Under the pieces are notes generated by a model that saw nothing but the letters and a program-made list of their open reading frames with translations, had not been told where the DNA came from and did not search any database. The position numbers and the translations under genes are program-made. A stretch of 64,000 bases of DNA from Heterohyrax brucei (Eukaryota; Chordata; Mammalia; Hyracoidea; Procaviidae), in the NCBI GenBank assembly GCA_028571685.1, contig CM053141.1, positions 53,442,333 to 53,506,332 of the forward strand, read 5' to 3'. Positions 56,746 through 64,000 of this stretch are shown here, in pieces. Within the stretch, counting starts at the first letter, position 1. Each line of letters opens with the position of its first letter.

Positions 56746-57670
56746 TTTATTTTAGATAGTTACTAGAAATCTAGTTAGGAGAAAGTGGTGATAGCACACA
56801 TTAGAAACAAGAACAACATTAAGTGGACTTCAGCATAACTTGAGTACTCCTTCCATCTTAACTCAATACTGAAAGGACAGAGTAGTTGGGGCGGGGGGTG
56901 GGGGACCATGCTCTTAGGCGAATTCCAGGCCAGTTGACACAACTAGCGTTTTGCTAAGAGAGCTCTCTGCACCCCACATTGGTGAGTGGCGTCTGGGGTC
57001 TTAAAAGCTGCCAAGCTGCCATCCGAGGACACAGCAAATGGTCCCAACTCAGCAGGAACGAATGCTCACCGAGGACCAAAATGACATGCGGTAAAGACAA
57101 CGGAGAAGACAGAGAGACCCACAAGAGCGGGTGCCTACATCGACTTGGGACCGGAAGAACGGGATGGTGCCCGGCCACCACCAGTGATAGCCATGATGGA
57201 GCTCACAGAGAGAAGTCTCACTGGCAACACAAGAATAAAAAGGGGTGCATCATGAGATCTCCACTAAAAGACCTCAATTGATGGTCCAGCGGTTTTGGGG
57301 TTCCTCTGAGAGCATGGCCCCTGGCCCTGATGGTGCCCTTTCCCATAAATTATAACAAAGGTCCACTCTTTGGACAGGAATGGCTTGGACTTGGCAATGC
57401 AGAGTGACCACATATTGGAAGCACTTTATGGTTCTATACATCTATAGGATATCATCTTGCTGACCTCTGGCTGGAGGAAGGGGAGTGGACGGAGAGGAGG
57501 GGAAAGGAGGCTGTTGGGAGGATGAGACATGTATGGAGCAGAGAGGAATAGTGTGCAGTCACCAGACAAGGAGAGCAGTGGAAGCTGCTTATAGGTGGGC
57601 ATGTAAATTTATACGTGAATGTACATTCTCACTCAGTTATGTTAAAAAAAATTTAAAAAAAAATTGTGCA

Positions 57671-58014
57671 GGAGTTTATCCAACAACGAAATTTCAAATG
57701 TATGCATAGCCAGGCCAAGTCGGCATGGAGATAAATATATTCAGTCAAATCACCCATAATTTTGATATCTCTGGAGGTATATGGAAGTTCTGAACCACTT
57801 ATCTGGAAGGTTCCAAAGAAACACCTCACAAACTTCAGCCTTCATCAGCATGACCTTAAGGCCTTGTTTAACTACAGATTTTAGAACTCGATTTCCAGAG
57901 TTTTGAGAAGCTTTGGTATGGTGCCCAACAGTGTGAATTTTGACCAGGTTTCCAGTTGATGATGATACTGCTGATCTGGGAACCACATTTTGATAACCAC
58001 GAATCTCTGGATAG
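57671..58014. other. no gene seen
   Basis: Unassigned DNA between the L1 and the next SINE. Confidence 0.4.
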
Positions 58015-58200
58015 TGTAAATGGTTTGCATTCAGCTGCTAACCAAAAGTTTGGTAGTCTGAATCCACACAGCTGGCTGCAGGAGACAGGCTCAGTAACCT
58101 GCTTCCATGAAGAAGAGAACCACATGGAGTGGTTCTGCTTTGTAGTACCTGAGGTCCCTGTGCGTCAGAATCAGCTTGAAGGCAATAGGTTTGTTTTTTC
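58015..58200 (+). repeat. AfroSINE, long form
   Basis: TGCATTCAGCTGCTAACCAA, GGTAGTCTGAATCCACAC, GTAACCTGCTTCCATGAAGA and tail GCGTCAGAATCAGCTTGAAG. Confidence 0.8.
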
Positions 58201-58246
58201 TTTCCCCCCTTGCTCTAGAGCATATAAGATATTGATGAGTGCTCTG

Positions 58247-58415
58247 AACCAAGGAAACCCTGGTGGCATAGTGGTTAAATGCTTTGTCTGCTATCCAGAA
58301 TGTAGGCTGTTCAAATCCACTAGGTGCTCCTTGGAAACTCTGTGGAGCAGGTCTACTCTGTCCTACAGGGTCACTGTGAGTCAGAACTGGCTTATCATTA
58401 GTGAGTTTCTTTTTT
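58247..58415 (+). repeat. AfroSINE
   Basis: AAGGAAACCCTGGTGGCATA start, GCTGTTCAAATCCACTAGG and tail GAGTCAGAACTGGCTTATCA. Well preserved. Confidence 0.92.
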
Positions 58416-59192
58416 TGTTTTACTCTAAATCAAAGAAGAAAAATTAACTATGGCTTTTTACTTTTCCTTCCTACCACTGAACTGGTAAGTGTTATCCCAT
58501 GAATTAGTTGTAAGACAAAAAATCATCTTTACTGCAAAGGAAAAAAGTCCTACAGCAGAAAAAAGAGGACATGGAACAAGTATTAGATGCTTGTCTTTGA
58601 GTAAGTTAAAATGGTTTTTGATTCTTATTTTCTGCTTAGCATAACAAGTACTATCAAATTGTAGACTGTGTATATGAATGTTAAATAATATTTGCTTCTA
58701 AACAAATGTATTGGTATTTTTTAAATAAATATTTTGGTGTCTTCTGTTTATATGGGATATGTAAGGAAGATGCCAAAATATTTGTTTAGAGCTCAGAAGT
58801 TCATATAGAAAAAGATGATGAATGCTGATTAGATGTTGGTTAGGTACTCAGCTTAGCTCACAAAATCTGATCAATACTGAGCACATTTCAGAACACTATT
58901 TAACATATTCAAATATTAAAACTCCATTTAAGACCATCTATAGTGCTTTCCTCATATGCAGCAAACCTTGCACATTATTTTCTATGATGCTTTTGAATCT
59001 GTTAAGTTTTCATCAAACTCATCACAATTTATCAGGTAGAGTAGATGCTGCAAAATATTCGTTGAATTGTACACATATATATCTTGTAAAAAGCCTAACT
59101 GAATAAATTGGACATGTATTTTTATCTTTGATTCAGGTGTTTGAAGGGGGAAAAGCTGTTATTAGGTTTTAAAAAATGAAATAACAAAAAAA
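58416..59192. other. no gene seen
   Basis: AT-rich DNA without recognised features. Confidence 0.45.
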
Positions 59193-59340
59193 ATGCATTG
59201 CCATTGAGTCGATTTCAATTCATCACAACCCTATCGGGTGGAATAGAACTGCCTCAGATTTTCCAAGGACTTCCTGGTAGATCTGAACTGTCAATATTTT
59301 GGTTAGTAGCCATAGCACTTAACTAGTATGTCACCGGTGT
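59193..59340 (-). repeat. AfroSINE, antisense
   Basis: GCATTGCCATTGAGTCGATT tail, then ATCTGAACTGTCAATATTTT and TAGTATGTCACCGGTGTTT at the 5' end. Confidence 0.85.
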
Positions 59341-59364
59341 TTATATTACTCTACATTATATTAC

Positions 59365-59515
59365 AATGCATTGACATTGAGTTGAGTGTGACTCATAGTG
59401 ACCGTAAACGTCAGAGTCGAACTGCCCCGTAGAGTGTCTGAGGAGCCTGGCAGATTTGAACTGCCCACCTTTTGGTTAGTAGGATGTATTACTTGACCCA
59501 CTGTGTCACCAGTAT
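59365..59515 (-). repeat. AfroSINE, antisense
   Basis: GCATTGACATTGAGTTGAGT tail, GATTTGAACTGCCCACC and CACTGTGTCACCAGTATTT. A second antisense copy close behind the first, independently inserted or duplicated. Confidence 0.85.
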
Positions 59516-59866
59516 TTCTGTTCTTAGGTTAGGGGAAATGATACAGCAAGACTTAACTTTCTGTAAGACTTGGGAGGTCGCTGCCATTGTCTCTTTAATG
59601 TGTCTTTTTTTCTCTTCAAAACCTTGGTTTCTCCCTATGTGTGGTAATGTACCAGTCCTGTTTTTCAATCTTTCACACATGATTAAGTGCAGTCAGGGTT
59701 TACAGAGTCACCATAAACACACGCTTTCACTCTAGTTGCTGACCAATTTCTTCAATTTCCAGAGAAAATTAATGTTTCAAATTATTTATTAGGTTAGCAT
59801 AATCCCATTTTATTAGGCTTAACTTCCTTGTTTCTCACTCTCATTTTATTATTGATGAGTTATTTT
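59516..59866. other. no gene seen
   Basis: Unassigned DNA. Confidence 0.4.
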
Positions 59867-60322
59867 GCATCACCTTAAAGACTAAGGTGTGCCAGACCCA
59901 AGCCACATCATTTTTAATTGCAGTATATGGATATGAGACCTGAACAATGACTAAGAAAGACAGAAGAAGAATTGATGCCTTTGAATTATGGTGTTGGAGA
60001 ATAATATTGAATGTTCCAAGGACTGCCAAAAGAATAAACAGATCAATACTAGAAGAGGTACAGCCTGAGTGCTCCTTGGAAGCAAAGATAGCAAGAATGC
60101 ATTTCATGTGCTTTGGACCTGTTGTCAGTAGTGATCAATCCCTGGAGAAGGACATCGTGCTTGTTGCAGTGAAGGGTCAGCAAAAAAGAAGACTTTCAAC
60201 AAAGTGGACTGACACAGTGGCTGCAATTGTGGGCATGGTGCAGGACCTGGCAGTGTTTTGTTCTGTTAAGCATAGGGTCTCTGAGTCAGAACTGATTTGA
60301 TGGCACCTGACAACAACAACAA
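59867..60322 (+). mobile_element. RTE LINE 3' end, 5'-truncated
   Basis: It starts in the C-terminal coding part (CCTTAAAGACTAAGGTGTGC) and ends TGATGGCACCTGACAACAAC. A 117-codon piece (59947-60300) keeps the RTE residues Arg-Arg-Ile-Asp-Ala-Phe-Glu-Leu-Trp-Cys-Trp-Arg. Less decayed than copies A and B. Confidence 0.88.
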
Positions 60323-60607
60323 CTATTACTTATGTTCCTAAACCTATGGCATTTTGAGATGCAATATGGCAAATTTATTTACGAATTTCAAAAAGATTTT
60401 ATCGTTTACACCTGAACTGTTCTAAACACCTTTAAACAGCTCAACCTGTTTCAACTGACTACAAAAATATGCTTCACTTTTTTAGCTACTGTTTTCCTCC
60501 TTTTAATTTCTAACTTTGATACCAAATGCTGTTGCGTACTGTAATACAAAATTATTTGTTAAATTATATGTCATATGATATTTGTTATTACTGTTGTTAC
60601 TTTTAAA
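60323..60607. other. no gene seen
   Basis: AT-rich spacer between two RTE 3' ends that face each other. Confidence 0.45.
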
Positions 60608-60892
60608 TTGTTGTTGTAGTTAAGTGCCATTGAGATGGTTCCAACTCACAGCAACCCTATGTACAACAGAAGAAAACACTGCCTAGTCCTATGCAATGCC
60701 CCAAATCACTGGTACGCTTGACTCCATTGTTGTAGCCACTGTGTCAACACATTTTGCTGAGGGTCTTCCTCTTTATTACTGACCCTCTACTTTACCAAGC
60801 ATGCTGCCCTTCTCTAGGGACTGAAATCTCCTGTTGACAAGTCCATGCTTGCTTCTAAGGAGCCCTCTGGTTATACTTCTTCCAAGACAGTG
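60608..60892 (-). mobile_element. RTE LINE 3' end, antisense
   Basis: TTGTTGTTGTAGTTAAGTGC tail, AGCATGCTGCCCTTCTCTAG and TTATACTTCTTCCAAGACAG at its break. RTE sequence resumes in the same sense from this very point at 61551. Confidence 0.85.
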
Positions 60893-60929
60893 GACTAACA
60901 AATTTTAAAAAAAAATAATTGTAATTTAG

Positions 60930-61548
60930 GATCCTATATCCATGACTCAGGAAGCATCAAAAGAAGATGGAAAGAATACAAAGAGTCATTATACCAGAAA
61001 GACCTGCTTGACATGCAACCATTTCAAGATTCAGCACATGATCAGAAACCAGTGATGCTGAAGGAATAAGTTGAAGCTGTATTGAAGGCATTGGAGAAAA
61101 ACAAGGCTCCAGGAATCAATAGAATATCAACCGAGATGTTTCAATAAACAGATGCAGTGCTGGAAGTGGTCTCTAATCTATGTATGCTAAGAAATTTGGA
61201 GGACAGCTACCTGACTAATTGACTGTAAGATATCCATATTTGTGCCTATGCCCAAGAACGTGATCCAAATGAATGCAGAAATTATTGAACAATATCTTTA
61301 ACACCACTTGCAAGTAAAACTTTGTTCAAGATCATTTAAAAGCAACTGTAACAGTATGTTGATAGGGAACTGACAAGAATTAAAGCTGGGTTCAGAAGAG
61401 GATGTGGAACCGGGGATATCATTGCTGATGTCAGATGGATCTTCACTAAAAGCAGGGAATAGCAGAAAGATATTTACTGTGTTTCATTGACTATGTAAAG
61501 GCACTGAACTGTGTGAATCATACTAATTATAGATAATATTGCAGAGAA
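60930..61548 (+). mobile_element. RTE LINE linker/RT segment, sense
   Basis: GACTCAGGAAGCATCAAAAG through RT coding (CAGAAGAGGATGTGGAACCG near 61393) to ATAATATTGCAGAGAA. It interrupts the antisense element at 60608-60892 / 61551-62185. Confidence 0.85.
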
Positions 61549-61550
61549 CG

Positions 61551-62185
61551 TACTTCTTCCAGAACAGATCTGCTTGTTCTTTTGGGGTCCATGGGATATT
61601 CAGCATTCTTCTCCAATACCACAATTCAAAGACATCAGTTCTTCTGTCTTCCTTGTTCATTGTCCATGTAAATGATTCATTGTCTCATGTAAATGATGCT
61701 AATGGAAATACAATAGCTCAGATCAGGCGCACCTCAGTCTTCCAGGTGACATCGTCAGTTTTCAACACCTTAAAGAGTTTCTTTGCAGCAGATTTTCCCG
61801 GTGTAATGCATCTTTTTATTTCTTGATTGTGGAAGCAAGTAAAATGAAATCTTTGACAACTTCAATCCTTTCTCTGTTTATTGTGATGTGACTTACTGGT
61901 CCAGTTGTGAGAATTTTTGTTTTCTTGGTGTTGAGGTGCAATCGTACTGAAGGTTGTGGTCTCATTTGCGTCAGTTCAAAATCCTCTTCACTTTCAGTAA
62001 GCAGGCTTGTGTCATCTGCATAATGCAAATTTTTAATGAATCTTTCTCCAATCCTGATGCCTTGTTCTTCCTATTGAAAAGGTATGTTGAAAGGATACAA
62101 CCCTGACGCATGCAGTGTTCCCTTTTTCTGTTTGCACCATGGCCCCTTTATCCGTATGTAGGTTCCTCATGAGCAAGTTAAGTGA
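61551..62185 (-). mobile_element. RTE LINE C-terminal/RT segment, antisense
   Basis: It runs from TACTTCTTCCAGAACAG, the point where 60892 broke off, to GTTCCTCATGAGCAAGTTAA. That end is close to the point in the RTE map where the sense segment at 61548 stops. Together the pieces show an inversion inside one RTE. Confidence 0.85.
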
Positions 62186-62242
62186 GACACAGTGATGCTG
62201 TTATTGCTTCCAAGGAGCACTCTGGTTATACTTCTTCCAGAA
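62186..62242 (-). repeat. small RTE piece, antisense
   Basis: AGACACAGTGATGCTG, TTCCAAGGAGCACTCTGG and TTATACTTCTTCCAG duplicate the region found at about 60835-60890. Confidence 0.7.
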
Positions 62243-62440
62243 CACCTTGAAGACTGAGGTACGCCTGATCCAAGCTATTGTATTTTCGTTAGCATCATTT
62301 ACATGAGACAATGAATCATTTACACGGACAATGAACAAGGAAGACAGAAGAACTGATGCCTTTGAATTGTGGTATTGGAGAAGAATGCTGAATATACCAT
62401 GGACCCCAAAAGAACAAGCAGATCTGTTTTGGAAGAAGTA
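62243..62440 (+). repeat. RTE piece, inverted duplicate of 61551-61747
   Basis: Its reverse complement matches 61551-61747 with only about ten differences by eye. It shares an unusual altered stretch (CATTTACATGAGACAATGAA) that is absent from the other RTE copies. Confidence 0.9.
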
Positions 62441-62535
62441 CAAGAACTATACAAGAATTGATCCAAGCTATTGTATTTTCATTAGCATCATTTACATGTG
62501 AAAGGTGGACAATGAACAAGGAAGACAGAAGATTG
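62441..62535 (+). repeat. RTE piece, partial direct repeat
   Basis: GATCCAAGCTATTGTATTTT and GGACAATGAACAAGGAAGAC repeat part of 62243-62440, but with the ordinary CATGTGAAAGGTGGAC form. Confidence 0.85.
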
Positions 62536-62536
62536 C

Positions 62537-63860
62537 TATAGGGCTTACAATACCGGATATCAAAACAAAAAGCTCCTGAAATTAAGTCAGTGCCTTAATT
62601 CTCTATTTGTCTAGGTAAAAGATTGATAATCAGATTAACAGAACAGAATAGAGAGTTCAGAAAATATCCATATGTGGTCCCTGATTTATGAAAACAGTGA
62701 CATGACAGTGCAGTAGAGGAAAAAATAATCCTTTCAATAAGTGATACTGTGTCAAATGGATATCTATATGGGAAAAACTCATACCGTACACTAAAATCAA
62801 TTCCAGATGATCTAAAAGTGAATAGTAAAACAATAAACCTTTTAGAAGAAGAAGACAAAAAAAAAAAAGAAAAGATAACCTTTTGGTCTTGAAGAAGGTA
62901 AATATTTCTAAAACAGGACATGAAAAACAATAACCATAAATTTAAAAAATGCTACATTGGATTACATTAGAATTTTAAAAAAACAGTTCATTAAAAGGCA
63001 CTATTGCAGAGTAAAAATGACAAGCCACTGAACTGGAGTATGTACTTGCAGTGTATTTGGCAAAACACTCCTATCCAGATGTAAAGAGAATATCTACCAA
63101 TCAATAATAAAAACAAGTAGCCCAGTGGAAGAAGGCCAAAAGTATTGTGCAAAAACTTTACAAGTGTATGTGTACAAATGATCAAACAAAATAACTAAAT
63201 AAAAATGGAAGTGGCTTTGTAGTCATTGGAGAAACGAAGTTGAAAACATAAAGCAATTGCATGCATCACCACCAAAACAGACAAAATTAAAAGACAGAGA
63301 ATGCCAAATGTTGATGATATGGAATGACCAGAAAGAACTTCTATATACTGTTAATGAAATTGTTCACATTGGTACAAGCATTGTAGAATTTACTGCTACT
63401 TGATAATAACTACTAAACTTGAACATGTTGCATACATTACGGTTCAGTAATTTGCAGCAGCATTATTCATAATGGCTAGAACAAGCATCACATACATATT
63501 AACATTAAAGGCATTTATAGTATATTTATTCATGGAATACTTACTGCATTTATAAAGAATGAATTACAACTACATGCAATGACATGAATTGATCTCACAA
63601 ACATAATATTCAATGAGTGAAGCCAGATTCAAAAATGTATATATAGTACAGATTAATTTATTTAAAACATAAAAGCAGGGAAAATTAATCTGTCTCATCA
63701 AAAGTCAGAGTAGGGGTTAATCAGAGCAGTGACTGGGGATTGCGTGGGGCTTTGGCATTTAGAAAGAGCTCTGGTTCTGGGTGCTGTTTGTACAGGTGTA
63801 TACCGTTGTGAAAACTCTTACAACTCTACAATTATGGTTTGTGCACTTTTAAAATTGTCA
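62537..63860 (+). mobile_element. old L1 LINE, ORF2 3' end and 3' UTR
   Basis: Decayed ORF2 end (AATGGATATCTATATGGGAA near 62755, GCAGCATTATTCATAATGGC near 63457, GAATTGATCTCACAAACATA near 63586). The 3' UTR has GTGTATACCGTTGTGAAAAC and GTTTGTGCACTTTTAAAAT. It is far more diverged than the L1 at 55139. RTE starts where it ends. Confidence 0.7.
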
Positions 63861-64000
63861 TTGTTGTTGCTGTTAGCTGCCGTCAAGTCAGTTCCAACTC
63901 ATAGTGACACTATGCACCACAGAACAAAATACTGCCTGGTCCTCCATCAGGTCCACCATCGTTTTTATGCTTAAGCCCATCGTTGCAGCCACTGTGTCAA
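63861..64000 (-). mobile_element. RTE LINE 3' end, antisense, runs off the window
   Basis: TTGTTGTTGCTGTTAGCTGC tail, ACAAAATACTGCCTGGTCC and CGTTGCAGCCACTGTGTCAA. It continues past the right edge. Confidence 0.88.

Larger units (their letters stand above)
55139..57658 (+). mobile_element. L1 LINE, 5'-truncated, with target-site duplication
   Basis: It carries the last ~500 codons of L1 ORF2, a ~1-kb 3' UTR and a poly-A tail. It is flanked by AAAAATTGTGCA at 55127-55138 and at 57659-57670, a perfect 12-bp duplication (8 bp if the A-run is discounted). That marks a single, fairly recent L1 insertion truncated on arrival. The same 3' UTR type occurs antisense at 10480-11042. Confidence 0.93.

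Noticed and set aside
56954-57281. 100-codon sense and 75-codon antisense frames
   Set aside because: They fall in the L1 3' UTR, which is GC-richer and so has fewer stops by chance.

Overview
This window looks like mammalian intergenic DNA from an afrotherian (elephant, sirenian, hyrax or a relative). The evidence is the repeat content. There are more than two dozen tRNA-derived SINEs of the AfroSINE type, whose 3' tails match the tail of an RTE-clade LINE. There are many copies of that RTE LINE ending in (AAC)n, and L1 copies with a 3' UTR of the type I associate with elephant-like genomes. The species cannot be fixed from sequence alone. I recognise no host protein-coding exon, no RNA gene and no CRISPR array. 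The long open frames belong to an endogenous retrovirus, to L1 and to RTE.

Layout. 1-5126: 3' part of an ERV-L (class III) provirus with gag, protease, RT, RNase H, integrase and dUTPase parts, then a 3' LTR; its 5' end is outside the window. 5127-8694: two decayed RTE copies, the second split by a solo LTR. 8695-11042: old LINE remains, an L2 tail and an antisense L1 3' end. 11043-14990: a repeat-poor, AT-rich block with homeodomain-, octamer- and X-box-like motifs. 14990-18050: an old antisense L1. 19229-26720: an RTE cluster with one minus-strand copy (carrying a SINE and two solo LTRs) head to head with a near full-length plus-strand copy, which is followed in tandem by a third. 26720-36639: mostly old unique DNA with a few SINEs, a MaLR-type LTR and a fourth copy of the solo LTR family. 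36640-42440: a near full-length but internally deleted RTE, a rearranged mini-RTE, two L1 3' ends in tandem and a CpG-bearing segment with two ~94-bp tandem units. 43235-54905: SINE-dense DNA with MIR fragments, an MLT2-like solo LTR and a 2.1-kb antisense RTE. 55127-57670: a 5'-truncated L1 with clear target-site duplications. 59867-64000: a scrambled RTE locus with a ~195-bp inverted duplication, an old L1, and the start of another RTE.

How the parts relate. The RTE LINE probably supplies the enzymes that move the AfroSINEs, since both end in the same tail. L1 is a separate LINE lineage. The nesting gives a relative time scale: MIR, L2 and old L1 are oldest; RTE and AfroSINE came later; several LTR elements landed inside RTE copies. 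The ERV-L provirus at the left edge also seems to have inserted into an RTE. I found no convincing new gene system. The best leads are the nested and inverted structures, the tandem-unit CpG segment and the repeat-poor motif-bearing block.
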